Shown here: one piece after another, positions 46,503 through 56,038 of the stretch | Position numbering within the stretch: the first letter of the stretch is position 1 | Layout: the number at the start of each line of letters is the position of its first letter | Origin: Verrucomicrobiaceae bacterium UBA1938 | GTDB lineage: Bacteria > Verrucomicrobiota > Verrucomicrobiia > Verrucomicrobiales > Verrucomicrobiaceae | Length of the DNA stretch: 64,000 nt | NCBI GenBank assembly: GCA_002336895.1 | Contig: DDFC01000035.1 | Location: 379,208 to 443,207, forward strand | Reading direction: 5' to 3' | Translations under genes and position numbers: made by a program | The notes under the pieces: generated by a model | What the model saw: only the letters and a program-made list of their open reading frames with translations | The model's database searches: none | Told to the model about the DNA's origin: nothing

Positions 46503-49007
46503 ATGACCACAAGCAGCAAGTCTCTTTCTGATCACAGCTCTTCAGCTGGTTGGTTCGATCTGGCTTTGCAAGATGAGACCAGCCTGCAGGAGACGCAGCC
46601 CGAGCTCGCTCAAAGTCCGGAGCGGTCCGGACAGACCATCGGCGGACGCTACATTCTGCGTTCGATTTTGGGAGAAGGCGGCGCCGCGCTGGTGTGGCGC
46701 GCCGAACAGACGGAGCCCGTGAAACGCGAGGTGGCGCTGAAGATCGTCCGCCCGGGCCTGCTGGCACAGCCGGTGGCGGCACGCTTTCAGCGCGAACACC
46801 AGGTGCTGGGTCGCATGGAGCATCCGCACATCGCCGCCGTGTTTGATGCCGGTGAGTTGCCGGATGGACGCACTTTTTTTGTCATGGAGCTGGTGGCGGG
46901 CTCCGCCATCACCACCTGGTGCAAAGAACGACGCACGCCTATACGCCAGCGGTTGGAGATTTTTGTGCAGGCCTGCATGGCGGTGCAGCATGCGCACCAG
47001 CGCGGCATCTTGCATCGCGACCTCAAGCCCTCAAACGTCATGGTCGTGGAGGTGGATGGCAGGCCGCTCGTAAAAGTCATCGACTTTGGCATCGCCAAGG
47101 CGCTGGCAGGAGATTTGGCGGCAGGTCAGGATGTCACCCTTTGTGGCATGGTGCTCGGCACTCCGCGCTACATGAGCCCGGAGCAGGCAGAGCTCAGCAG
47201 GCAGGATGTGGATATCCGTACGGATGTCCACGCACTGGGCGTTTTGCTCTATGAGCTGCTGACGGAGACCACGCCCATCCCCGCAGCCACAGGAGTAGAG
47301 CCGCCTCTGGCCCAGTTGCTGGAGCAGGTGCGTCACACCGAGGCCGAGCCGCCGAGCCAGCGTGTCCTTCGTGTCTCTGCCAGCAATGCCAAAATGCTCT
47401 CACGGGAGCTTCGCGGAGAGCTGGACTGGATCACCATCCGGGCACTGCAAAAAGATCGCGGGCATCGCTATCCCACCGTGCTGAACCTGGCTGAAGACTT
47501 GCAGCACCACCTGCGCGGAGAGGCTGTGTCCGCCGGACCTCCCGGCGCGGCATATCAGATGAAAAAATGGCTGTCGCGCCACCGCGCCGCCGTAGGCACA
47601 GCAGCGGCATTCATGTTATCGGTGGCTGGCGGCACGGCTGCCACCTGGTGGGCTCTTGGCCGTGAGGAGGAGCAACGCCAGGAGGCTCACAGCCAGGCCG
47701 ATCTGGCACAGCAGGTAAGCACACATCTGGAAGATCTTCTCATCAATGCCCGCAAGCATGTGGATGAGGGCATGAACACGAAGCTGCTGCGCAAGCTCGC
47801 GGATGATTATGCCGCAGGCATGTCCCGTTTTGCCACGCAGCCACGTGCCGAGGCTCGTCTGGCTGAGCAGCTGGCACACCTCTATGTGGCGCTCGAAGAA
47901 CCCACTCGGGCACAGCCTTGGCTGCTTCGCCGATGGCAGCTCCTGAAGCAAACCGAGGGCGAGGACTCCCTGCCTGCACTCCAGGCACTCTACACTGTGG
48001 GCTGGCGCTATACATCCCTGGGAGAGCCGCGCAAAGCCGTGGATACCCTGCGTCAGGTGCTCGCTGGCTGTGAGGCTGTGATATCTGCAAGCAACAATCA
48101 AGAGGCCCTCAGGCAGCAGCTGTTGGTGCGCAGAGCCCTGGCGCAGGCGCTCTCCCGCTGCGGCCGGCATCAGGAAGCTGCTGATATGATGGCACTGGTG
48201 ATGAATGGCTGGGATGAGCCCAACCAGGCTGAAAAATCGGTCTGGCTGAGAGATCAGGCGGAAATTCTCAAACAAGGCGGCCACATGTCGGAAGCAATGA
48301 TCGTCCTGCAGCGCGCCTTGGAGATTCTGCCTGCGGGACCCGACTTTGCAGACCCGCGGGTCAATCTCCTCGCCATGAAGGCTGAGATCTCCCGCTCGCA
48401 AGAAGCCTTCGAACAGGCGTTGGCGGCATCTGAAGAACGCATCCGGGCCTGTGAGGCGCAGGCTGGAGACAATCACTCCAAACTGCTCAATGCGCTGATC
48501 TACCACACCATTCTGGCCTGCAAGTTGCCCGGCTGCCCCGGCGGCGAAGAAGCCGCCCGCCGGGCGGTGCAGATGGCGCAGGCCGCCGGACATGAATCCC
48601 GCCTGGCTGACGCATGGACTGCCTTGAGCGAGTCACTGCGGATGAAACGCCGGTTTCGCGAATCAGAATCCGTCCTGCGGGATGGCATTGCCGAGATCAG
48701 CAAAACCAAGGCGGAAACCTGGCGCGTGATGGAGCTTCACCGCCGGCTGGGAGACCTGCTCACGGCACGCAGTGACTTTGCCGGGGCTTTGACCGAATAC
48801 GAAACTGCTGCTGCAGGATGGTTTGACGCCCCCTCCAGCGGAAGATATCCAGCAAAAGAGCGGCTCATCTTCATCAGTTTCATCAAATTCTGGGAACTTG
48901 CCGCCAGCGCCAATTCGCCCGTGGCCGATGCTCAGCAGCTCGAGGAATGGCGTCTCAAGCTCAAAGAGTGGGAGGCCCATAAGCAGTCATCTGCTTTGCT
49001 GCCTTGA
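46503..49007 (+). CDS. Transmembrane Ser/Thr protein kinase with helical repeat C-terminus
   Basis: The protein has 834 residues. The Hanks-type kinase domain is at about 50-335: glycine loop LGEGGAALVW, K80, HRDLKPSN with D173, DFG at 194-196, SPEQ in the activation segment. A juxtamembrane stretch leads to a membrane helix at about 360-382 (VGTAAAFMLSVAGGTAATWW). The outer part (about 390-834) is all-helical with TPR-like spacing. Such receptors with kinase inside and TPR outside are frequent in planctomycetes and verrucomicrobia. The signal is unknown. It converges on a second kinase gene. Confidence 0.9.
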   Translation: MTTSSKSLSDHSSSAGWFDLALQDETSLQETQPELAQSPERSGQTIGGRYILRSILGEGGAALVWRAEQTEPVKREVALKIVRPGLLAQPVAARFQREHQVLGRMEHPHIAAVFDAGELPDGRTFFVMELVAGSAITTWCKERRTPIRQRLEIFVQACMAVQHAHQRGILHRDLKPSNVMVVEVDGRPLVKVIDFGIAKALAGDLAAGQDVTLCGMVLGTPRYMSPEQAELSRQDVDIRTDVHALGVLLYELLTETTPIPAATGVEPPLAQLLEQVRHTEAEPPSQRVLRVSASNAKMLSRELRGELDWITIRALQKDRGHRYPTVLNLAEDLQHHLRGEAVSAGPPGAAYQMKKWLSRHRAAVGTAAAFMLSVAGGTAATWWALGREEEQRQEAHSQADLAQQVSTHLEDLLINARKHVDEGMNTKLLRKLADDYAAGMSRFATQPRAEARLAEQLAHLYVALEEPTRAQPWLLRRWQLLKQTEGEDSLPALQALYTVGWRYTSLGEPRKAVDTLRQVLAGCEAVISASNNQEALRQQLLVRRALAQALSRCGRHQEAADMMALVMNGWDEPNQAEKSVWLRDQAEILKQGGHMSEAMIVLQRALEILPAGPDFADPRVNLLAMKAEISRSQEAFEQALAASEERIRACEAQAGDNHSKLLNALIYHTILACKLPGCPGGEEAARRAVQMAQAAGHESRLADAWTALSESLRMKRRFRESESVLRDGIAEISKTKAETWRVMELHRRLGDLLTARSDFAGALTEYETAAAGWFDAPSSGRYPAKERLIFISFIKFWELAASANSPVADAQQLEEWRLKLKEWEAHKQSSALLP

Positions 49008-49022
49008 CTGCATTTGCCGGGA

Positions 49023-51071
49023 CTAGTCGTCCTGATTGAAGAAGCGGCCGATAGATTTGCCGGCACGTTGCAGGAAGTTGGGATCCTCCTTCGGCACAGA
49101 TCTTCTGCGAAAACCAGCTCCTGACTCGCCGGAGGAAGGAGGAGGTGGTGGCCGCCACTCATTATCGTCGGGCTTGTCCATCATGGACATCGAAACCAGG
49201 GTCGGACCATCCAATAGCCCGTTTGGCACCAGCCCATTTTTAGCCTGGTAGAGAATGATGGCATTATGCGTCCCCTTCCCTTCCTTGCCATCTTGGGTGG
49301 AATTGTACAGGGACTTTTCTTTCAAAAGCCGCTGCACCTCAAAGAGCACATGGCGGCGCCCGCTCTCAGAATAAGTGGCCTGTGGTGGCGTGGGAAAGAT
49401 GTGGTCGATGGACCAGAAACCCTGCGGAGGCTCGGAGACTCGTGGCTGCACCATCGCCGCAGGCGGGTACTGAACCGCGCCCGATTGCGGCACCGCCCCT
49501 GGCACTGCTGGGACAGCACCGGGAACCATGGCTACAGGCGCAGATCCAGGCATGACCTGCGCCACTGCTTGCCCGGGGACTCCCGGAGCAGCTGGAAGAA
49601 GACCCGGTGCACCCGCCGGCATTGGAGCAGTCACTGCACCAGCGGGATAAGCTCCTGGCGGAGGGATCACAGCAGCCACAGTCGGGGCTGGCACCGCGTT
49701 TGCTGGCGGGGCAGAAGCTACTGGCACCGTCGCAGCAGGCATGCTGGCGACTGGTGCGGCAGCCACCGCTGCAGGAGCAGCCGCAGGCGCAGTGTTTGAC
49801 ACAACTGTCGTCTGCGCCGCTGCAGCGGCTGGAGCAGTAACTGGAGCCGGGGTCGGTGCTGGTGCGGCCGGAGCACGCTTGACCTCAGCAGGCTCTGTTG
49901 GAGCAACCACCGGTTTAGCCGGGGCGGCAGATGCTGCCCCCGCTGAAGTCACTGCCGGCGGCGGCAGTGCAGGAGGCACCGGCTTGCTCAGGCTGAAGTA
50001 AATCGCCGCACCTGCCGCCACCACGGCCACAGCAGCAGCTGCATACACCATGACGTGGCTTTTCTGTCCCCCCGTCTCCTGCGGCGGTGTTTTCCCACCC
50101 GCCTTGATCGTCGGCGACACAAAAGTCTGTGTGTTTACATTGGTGATCGACTTGAGCCCCAGAAGCTCCAGCAGCTTGCCAGCACTCGGAGGCCGCATGG
50201 TCGGGTCTTTCTGCAAACACGCCGCAATCACATCCTCCCACTCCTTGGGAATGGTGTCAGAAGCCTTGATCTCCAGCTCTTCGCGCCGCTCCAGCATGCT
50301 GCTGGGGATCTTCGAGGTCAGCTGGGAGGGGATGTCTCCACGGTAAAAGGGCGGCTTGCCTGCCAGCAGTTCGTAAATGGTGGCTCCCAGCGAGTAAACA
50401 TCGTCCGTGGGTGCAGGGCGTTCCCCCATGGCTTGTTGCGGACTCATGTACGGCAGCGTGCCGCTGACCCCCAGCTGGGAAAACGAAAGCCGCTGCATCG
50501 TGTCTGAAATGCTGCGGGCAATCCCAAAGTCCGCGATCTTGGCGGTGTCATCATGGTTGATCGCCATGATGTTCGAAGGCTTGAGATCGCGGTGCACCAC
50601 CTTGCGCTGAAAGTGCGCATAGTCGAGCGCTTCGCATACACCCGGCAGCCATCTGGCCACCTGCTCTGCGGTAAAGACGCCATGCTCGGTGGTGGCGCGC
50701 AGCTCGGAAAGAGTCTTGCCATCCACAAACTCCATCGAAATGGCGGCTTCGTCCTCATCATCCACAAAGTCGTAGATGCGCACGATGTTGGGATGGGAAA
50801 GCTCCAGCCCTCGGCGGGTCTCCGTCTTCAGCTCCTTCACTGCCGCAGGGTCCAGTCCAATGAGGCTCGGCAGAAACTTCAGCGCCACCGGACGTTCCAG
50901 TTTGAGATCGTCCGCCAGCCACACCACTCCCATGCCACCACGCCCCAAAACACGCTTGAGCCGGTAGCGGTTGAAGTACACCGCACCAGACGACGGGGTA
51001 CGGACTTTGATCGTTTGATCAAAATCATCGGCCGCGCCTGTAGCCTGGGTGCTGGAGGGAGGAGTGTCCAT
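49023..51071 (-). CDS. Transmembrane Ser/Thr protein kinase with Pro/Ala stalk and peptidoglycan-binding-like end
   Basis: The protein has 682 residues from ATG 51071 (MDTPPSS); a start at 51092 would add seven. The kinase domain (about 36-305) has LGRGGMGVVW, K65, HRDLKPSN with D162 and DFG 181-183, all intact. A membrane helix is at about 339-361. Residues 363-580 are a low-complexity Pro/Ala/Val stalk. A domain resembling PG_binding_1 follows (about 590-645: VLFEVQRLLKEKSLYN, LVPNGLLDGPTL). The tail is Pro- and Arg-rich. The layout suggests a kinase that senses the cell wall in the periplasm. Confidence 0.87.
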   Translation of the reverse strand: MDTPPSSTQATGAADDFDQTIKVRTPSSGAVYFNRYRLKRVLGRGGMGVVWLADDLKLERPVALKFLPSLIGLDPAAVKELKTETRRGLELSHPNIVRIYDFVDDEDEAAISMEFVDGKTLSELRATTEHGVFTAEQVARWLPGVCEALDYAHFQRKVVHRDLKPSNIMAINHDDTAKIADFGIARSISDTMQRLSFSQLGVSGTLPYMSPQQAMGERPAPTDDVYSLGATIYELLAGKPPFYRGDIPSQLTSKIPSSMLERREELEIKASDTIPKEWEDVIAACLQKDPTMRPPSAGKLLELLGLKSITNVNTQTFVSPTIKAGGKTPPQETGGQKSHVMVYAAAAVAVVAAGAAIYFSLSKPVPPALPPPAVTSAGAASAAPAKPVVAPTEPAEVKRAPAAPAPTPAPVTAPAAAAAQTTVVSNTAPAAAPAAVAAAPVASMPAATVPVASAPPANAVPAPTVAAVIPPPGAYPAGAVTAPMPAGAPGLLPAAPGVPGQAVAQVMPGSAPVAMVPGAVPAVPGAVPQSGAVQYPPAAMVQPRVSEPPQGFWSIDHIFPTPPQATYSESGRRHVLFEVQRLLKEKSLYNSTQDGKEGKGTHNAIILYQAKNGLVPNGLLDGPTLVSMSMMDKPDDNEWRPPPPPSSGESGAGFRRRSVPKEDPNFLQRAGKSIGRFFNQDD

Positions 51072-51427
51072 GAAAAGGGGGGGAGCGAGCACCTATTGTA
51101 GTGCTATGGGCAGGAGTGTCATTTAACTTTTTGCATTGCCTGGGCGTCTCAGACCCGGCCAATGGAGTTTTTGTTGGAAGAAAGGCCGCCTTTCACGCCA
51201 GGGTTTCCGCAGATCCCGATGTGTCCCGGCCACACTCGCACTACGGCCAGACAGACCTTCCGGCACAGTTCAGTCATTTCGCAGGCATAGGGTAAATCCG
51301 GAGTCGGCATGACTGACGGAAAGAGCATAAACATAGCCAAAGATGACATCTGTACACACCTGCATTCCGTTGCAGGATCTCTCCTTGCTTGCCAGCTTCG
51401 GTGACCTGGGGTTCCGCCATCCGCCAC
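51072..51427. other. Non-coding gap
   Basis: No credible gene is seen here. The short open frames on both strands lack recognisable motifs and start signals. On the minus strand an open frame runs on from the pseudopilin remnant, which looks like read-through past a lost stop. Confidence 0.5.
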
Positions 51428-51630
51428 CCAGGCAGACACATTGTCCTCCCAGGTCATGGGATCGCTATCCTTGCCGGCATGCCAGACTAGTACATCTTGC
51501 CTGACGGTGGCCCCTGGAGAGGCCGGGTTGGGGATGCTCCCGTCGCCATCAAAGTCAAAGCAGGCATAAAATGACCGGCCTTGAGTTCTTTCAATCTCCT
51601 TGAGGAAAGCACCCAGGTTTTGAAATAATT
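51428..51630 (-). pseudogene. C-terminal remnant of a pseudopilin-like protein
   Basis: Minus-strand translation from 51628 reads LFQNLGAFLKEIERTQGRSF, then YACFDFDGDGSIPNP, VRQDVLVWHAGKDSDPM and TWEDNVSAW. This matches the C-terminal signature of verrucomicrobial prepilin-like proteins (DGDG...IPNP...V-W-AGKD...TWEDNV.W). The same frame has a TAA at 51631-51629, and no start, leader or hydrophobic N-terminal helix is present upstream. A different frame is open over the region and fuses into the end of the next gene, but its product shows no such pattern. I read this as a decayed gene end. Confidence 0.55.
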
Positions 51631-51736
51631 AACCAGCGTTGGATTCAGTCGTGCATCTGATCCTTCGACAGCAGCCATCATGGCCTTGTCGATGAGGTAA
51701 ACCTGCCCCAGCAGATCTGCGCTGCAGGATTCCACA

Positions 51737-53938
51737 TCAGCGATGTGAACTTGTGAGCGAGTTTCCACCAGGCTTCGGTCCCGAGGGCTTGGCGGACTGC
51801 CAGCCACCACTCGCACGCAGACTGTTTGCCGCAGCTTTGTGCTCCTCTCCCTCCACCCCTTGCTGCAATCCGCCAAGATTGGGGCTGCTGTGGCTTTTTT
51901 TCAGCATGTCGCCCACACTGGGCTTTTTCTGCAGGCCCTCTTTTTTGGCATCCACTTCGACTTTGGGGTCATCATCATCCAGGTCCAAATCAGAGACATC
52001 CTGCTCATCTTCGGCAGCCTTCGGCAGAGGAGCCAGTTTGGCAGGTTCGGGCGCTTTTTGAGAGGCCGCTAGATTTTGTGATCCAGCGTTCTGAGGAGCC
52101 TGAACAACCACCTTGCTTTGCGCGACCGCCTGTTTTTGAGCCTGTCTTTCCGCCTGGGCGTTGGCCTGCGACTGCTGCAATGCCTCTACATGCGGAGCTG
52201 CCATCAGCTTCAGGCCGTTCATCCGGTTGTTCAGGTCCTTGGCGATGGCCGTCTCTTTGGCCAAAAGCTGCTGCCGCACCCGGTCCACACCTCCATGCCT
52301 GAGCGCAGCAAGCTTGTCCCTGGCTGTGGGGTTTTGCATTTTGGCCATCTCTCTGCGGACTTCTGCCAGATCGCCTTCCAGCTTCTCCACTTGTTGCTGC
52401 ATCGCACGATAGTCCGCCTGCTGCCCCGCGTTCATTTGCTGTTTGAATGCAGCGTACTCAGGATTGATTTTGGCTTTGCCTACAGATTCCTCGGTCCGCT
52501 TCGTAAACAGCTCATCCCCGGCATCGATTTTTTGCTGGGTGAACTTGCGCTCGTTCTCAATGCTGCCGATGTAGCTGGTGTTGTTGGCGTCCGTGCCAAG
52601 GCCTGATTCCAGCGCCTCGCGCTCTTGTGCCTCGATGGATTCCCTGTAAGTGGTTTCATCGAACTGAGCCACGACCTTGATTGGCGAAGGATTCGCAGCA
52701 AGTCCGTTCTGCAGATTTTGTAGCCGCTCCACTGCTCCGTCGATTTCTGCTTTGGAGAGCTTCTGGCTGCCATCCGGTGACTGCACAGACTCCAGGGTTT
52801 TGCGCAGTTCCTCAGGATCCATGGCGGCTATTTTCGCAGCCGTGTCCTGATGCATCATCTTGGGCATTCCAGGCACGGCTTTTTTTGCCAGAGACTCGCC
52901 ATTGGCGATCATCTGCTCCCGGTCGACTTCTGGGAAAGCCAGGTCATTGTCGATGCCTGTGACTTTTCCAGTGTCTGGATCCACAAAAATGTTCCCTTGA
53001 TGCCGGTCTATCTGCCCGGTGATGTAATCCAAAGCCTCCAGATCGTACAGTCCTTTTTGCACATTAGGGTCTGCGTAGTCGATGTCCAGAAATGCGGTGG
53101 TGGTCTGGCCCCATTCATTCTGGCCATGCTGGCTGCGAACACCGGCGCCGTCGCACTGCACGCTGACGCCGACCAGATTGCCCTGCTCATCCTGACCAAA
53201 TTTTTCCTGCGCACAGACATTCAGGCCGATCAGTTTGTCCACCTCATGCGAGGCCACCGCGCGTGCCAGCAAATGCCTGTCGCCGCCTAGGTTGGGGTCA
53301 TCCAGCATGGCTTTGTCGGCATAAAGATTGCCGCTGGAGGAGCCAATGCCTTCGTTGGATTTCATCAAGGCAGTGGCGGCCTTGCTGGCTTCAAACTGCT
53401 TGACGTATTGTGTTATGCTTGGATTTTGCTTTTGAACTTCCAGCAGGCGCATCCGCTCCAGTTCCGGATTATTCATGACGTTCATCACACCGGCCCGCTC
53501 TTTCTCCAAGGCAGCGACTTCCTTCTCAAGAGCTTTGACAGCCTCTTGGTCCGGTGCCTCTTCATTCCTGGCCCGCTCCAGGCTTTTGCTGGCCGTATCA
53601 AGCCTGTCGTCAAGGTTTTTGAGCGCTGCCTGCGGATTATCCAAAACCGCCTTGTCTTCGACCCACTTTTTGACCTCGGGCTTGCTTTGAAGCTCCCCCA
53701 GTTTTTCGGCTGCAGAAATGGCAAGATCCTCACGCTGCTGCTGCACAGCCGGATCGTTGTCGAACTTCTTTTTGGCAAATCCCAGCGTTTCTCCGTTCTC
53801 TCCCAAAGCCCGGTTGAAGCGCGCGTCCACCACGAAAGTCTCGTTGGCCTGGGCTGAGGACATTTCCTTGTTTTGGCGGAAAGAGAAATCCTGCCCTGAG
53901 AGAGTGTCCTGTGATTCGAATCGTTGTTTTTCTGGCAT
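51737..53938 (-). CDS. Kinase-like putative effector (HipA/PI-kinase-type DRHxxN...DND motif)
   Basis: The protein has 733 residues from ATG 53938 (MPEKQRFES); the longer frame enters the divergent promoter region. No signal peptide or membrane helix is seen. Residues 60-190 are coiled-coil-rich. The centre has ITGQIDRHQGNIF with D311, H313 and N316, then TGIDNDLAFPE with D330 and D332, the spacing of the catalytic and metal loops of PI3K/HipA-like atypical kinases. The C-terminal third is Gln/Lys-rich with an acidic patch DLDLDDDD and SVGDML at 674-679, a motif recurring in neighbouring products. Divergent from the coupling ATPase; inferred secreted effector. Confidence 0.6.
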   Translation of the reverse strand: MPEKQRFESQDTLSGQDFSFRQNKEMSSAQANETFVVDARFNRALGENGETLGFAKKKFDNDPAVQQQREDLAISAAEKLGELQSKPEVKKWVEDKAVLDNPQAALKNLDDRLDTASKSLERARNEEAPDQEAVKALEKEVAALEKERAGVMNVMNNPELERMRLLEVQKQNPSITQYVKQFEASKAATALMKSNEGIGSSSGNLYADKAMLDDPNLGGDRHLLARAVASHEVDKLIGLNVCAQEKFGQDEQGNLVGVSVQCDGAGVRSQHGQNEWGQTTTAFLDIDYADPNVQKGLYDLEALDYITGQIDRHQGNIFVDPDTGKVTGIDNDLAFPEVDREQMIANGESLAKKAVPGMPKMMHQDTAAKIAAMDPEELRKTLESVQSPDGSQKLSKAEIDGAVERLQNLQNGLAANPSPIKVVAQFDETTYRESIEAQEREALESGLGTDANNTSYIGSIENERKFTQQKIDAGDELFTKRTEESVGKAKINPEYAAFKQQMNAGQQADYRAMQQQVEKLEGDLAEVRREMAKMQNPTARDKLAALRHGGVDRVRQQLLAKETAIAKDLNNRMNGLKLMAAPHVEALQQSQANAQAERQAQKQAVAQSKVVVQAPQNAGSQNLAASQKAPEPAKLAPLPKAAEDEQDVSDLDLDDDDPKVEVDAKKEGLQKKPSVGDMLKKSHSSPNLGGLQQGVEGEEHKAAANSLRASGGWQSAKPSGPKPGGNSLTSSHR

Positions 53939-54041
53939 GACATGGAGATTAGCCCGCCCGGCTGCAAACTGTGACACACAGGAAAAGGCAGTCACACCAT
54001 GCACTGCTCGGGCTAGTAGGAGGGCCAGCGCCTCTCCCCGC
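53939..54041. promoter_or_regulatory. Divergent upstream region of kinase-like gene and coupling ATPase
   Basis: This 103-bp gap drives both genes. TGTGAC near 53970 and GTCACA near 53991 form a widely spaced inverted repeat (15 bp between). AGGAGGG at about 54018-54024 is a good but distant ribosome-binding sequence for the ATPase start at 54042. Confidence 0.35.
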
Positions 54042-55535
54042 ATGTTCTCCTTCATCAAATTCCTCGTCGCCGTCGGCATCGCCACCTTTGGCATCTGGTA
54101 TGTGTTTCAGTATGACAGCATCAATGAAGTGACGGGGGGGGTGGCTTTCCTCTGTGTGCTCGGAGCCATGGTGCTGCTGAAATGGCAGCCCGATTTCTCC
54201 AAAAAGGACTACATCGTTCAGTATAAAAACCTCAAATGGCTCCCCGGAGAGTTCACTCGTCACTGGCTCATCACGGGAGACACGGGCGTAGGCAAGACCA
54301 CCTCCGGCTTCAATCCCCTGCTCCATCAGATCTCTGTCTCCCGCCCAAACTGGGGCGGCCTCATCCTGGGGGCCAAGGGCGACGAGCACTTCTTTGCCCT
54401 GGAGCACTTTACGGGCCACGGCCGCCCGGAGGCCGTTTGCGTGCTGGCAGTCCGCCCGGACCGCCTTGATCGCAAATGGCAGCCAAAGGAGCGTTACAAC
54501 CTCGTCTCCGATGGCCGCCTGCCATACACCACTCATGCAAAAAACCTCGTGGACACCGGGGCCTCGCTTACCGAGGGGGAGCAGTCCTCCTTCTTCAAAC
54601 CCGCAGCACAGCAGGCGCTGACCAGCGCCTTTGAGCTGCTCGAAACCCTCGGCAAGCCCGTCAACGTGCTGCGCGCCTACGAGTTCCTCACGGACAAATC
54701 CAACATGGAGGAGCTCTTCAATGAGTTGCTGGACGCCGAGAGCACTCCCGAACGCATCAAGCTGGCCAAATACTTTGACCAGACCTTCCTCAGCGCCCAG
54801 GCGGCTGAGCAGAAGGAAGGCCTCGTGGGCACGCTGAAGGTCATGCTGGGCTTCTTCACCCACCCGGACATTGCAGAGGTCTTCTGCTCCGACCTGCCCA
54901 ATACCATCGACATCCAGGATGTGGACAAAGGCCGCGTCTTCTGCACCGCCATGCCGCAGACCTTCCAGACCGAGCGCCGCTACATCAACACCTATCTCAA
55001 GCTGCTCTTCTACACCCATGCCATGATGCGTTTCGACAAGCCGAAGAAGGAGCGCAAGACGGAGAACCTCCTCATCGCTCTCATGGACGAGTTTCAGGCC
55101 CTGGCCACCGCCAGTGAGGACGGCATCTCCGACCACAACGTGATCGACCGCCTCCGTGCCGCCAACTGCTGCCTCATCCTCGGCATGCAGAGCGATGCCT
55201 CTCTCTTCCCTGTCCTCGGCAAAGAGACGGCTCAAGTGCTTACCCTGAACTGCCGCTCCCGCATCGCCTTCCGCCAGCCGGACCCCGAGGGCGCACTGGC
55301 CGTGGCGGAGTTCATTGCCAAGGTGGAGAAAAAGAAAGTCTCAAAATCTTCCGGCTTCCTGGGCAAAGACGCCAGCAAAACCGTGAACAAGGAATGGGAC
55401 TACGAAGTGCAGCCAGGGGAGCTCATGAAGATGCCGGATGCCACCGCATGGATCGTGCATCCCAGCAAAAAGAAAATCCGCCTGCGCATCCCCGCCATGG
55501 ATGGCGCAGGAAAGATCCCGGACTGGTGGAGATGA
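54042..55535 (+). CDS. VirD4/TraG-like coupling-protein ATPase
   Basis: The protein has 497 residues from ATG 54042. Two N-terminal membrane helices (about 4-22 and 32-47) precede a RecA-type ATPase. Walker A is GDTGVGKTT (79-87), Walker B is LLIALMDEFQAL with D349 and E350, and a later LILGMQSDASLFPVLG resembles the sensor region of TraG/VirD4 proteins. Such proteins bring substrates to a type IV secretion channel. No relaxase, VirB4 or other channel gene lies nearby, so a role in protein (effector) delivery is more likely than conjugation. It heads a run of plus-strand genes containing two chaperone-effector pairs. Confidence 0.8.
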   Translation: MFSFIKFLVAVGIATFGIWYVFQYDSINEVTGGVAFLCVLGAMVLLKWQPDFSKKDYIVQYKNLKWLPGEFTRHWLITGDTGVGKTTSGFNPLLHQISVSRPNWGGLILGAKGDEHFFALEHFTGHGRPEAVCVLAVRPDRLDRKWQPKERYNLVSDGRLPYTTHAKNLVDTGASLTEGEQSSFFKPAAQQALTSAFELLETLGKPVNVLRAYEFLTDKSNMEELFNELLDAESTPERIKLAKYFDQTFLSAQAAEQKEGLVGTLKVMLGFFTHPDIAEVFCSDLPNTIDIQDVDKGRVFCTAMPQTFQTERRYINTYLKLLFYTHAMMRFDKPKKERKTENLLIALMDEFQALATASEDGISDHNVIDRLRAANCCLILGMQSDASLFPVLGKETAQVLTLNCRSRIAFRQPDPEGALAVAEFIAKVEKKKVSKSSGFLGKDASKTVNKEWDYEVQPGELMKMPDATAWIVHPSKKKIRLRIPAMDGAGKIPDWWR

Positions 55536-55586
55536 CCCCCTACGCCCCACTTTCGGCACCTCATTCTCCCCCCCACAACACACACC

Positions 55587-55979
55587 ATGACAGAAGCCTA
55601 CGAAGATCTGCTTAGATCGTTCGCCACCCTCCACGACCTGCCTGCCGAAGCTCTGCTCGCAACTGGCGAGATCGTATTTGGCGGCACTCTGGTCAGCCTT
55701 GTTTACGAAGGAGATGAAACCACCGGTGAGATTCTCCTCTTGGGCGAAATCGGTGTGCCATCTGCCGCAAACGAAGCCATCATTTGCAAAGCACTGCTCC
55801 AGGCCAACAATCTATGGGCAGGCACCGGCGGAGCTACATTGGCCATGGATGCCGAGGGGATGGCCATCGCATGCGCCAAACTGCCATTGCTCGGCCTGGA
55901 TGCCAGCCTGCTCTCAGACGGCATTTCAGACTTTGCAGAAACCGTGGACTACTGGCGCGCTTTCCTCCAGCAGTCCTGA
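55587..55979 (+). CDS. CesT-like secretion chaperone 1
   Basis: The protein has 130 residues and is acidic. The order YEDLLRSFATLHDLP, FGGTLVSLVYEGDE, ILLLGEIGVP, LLQANNLWAGTGGATLAMD and a final VDYWRAFLQQS follows the alpha-beta-beta-beta-alpha-beta-beta-alpha plan of the CesT/Tir chaperone family, dimeric cytoplasmic chaperones that bind the secretion region of a partner effector. The gene sits 59 bp upstream of the 952-residue protein, the usual chaperone-effector arrangement. Confidence 0.75.
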   Translation: MTEAYEDLLRSFATLHDLPAEALLATGEIVFGGTLVSLVYEGDETTGEILLLGEIGVPSAANEAIICKALLQANNLWAGTGGATLAMDAEGMAIACAKLPLLGLDASLLSDGISDFAETVDYWRAFLQQS

Positions 55980-56038
55980 GTGCGCTCCACACACATGCCT
56001 GGCAGCTCCGTCACAATAACATTCCAGTCCATCAAGCC

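Noticed and set aside
49440..49990. Repeat-rich stretch that could suggest a CRISPR or tandem array
   Set aside because: It is irregular low-complexity coding DNA for the Pro/Ala stalk of the kinase, without constant repeats or spacers.
51487..51876. 129-codon minus-strand frame overlapping the end of the kinase-like gene
   Set aside because: Its product has no coherent family pattern, while a neighbouring frame over the same bases shows a pseudopilin signature.
53965..53996. CRP-like half sites TGTGAC and GTCACA
   Set aside because: The spacing (15 bp) does not fit a CRP/FNR site (6 bp), and no DNA-binding CRP homologue is in the window.
53949..55235. 428-codon open frame on the minus strand
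   Set aside because: It is antisense to the coupling ATPase with intact Walker motifs; no plausible domain.
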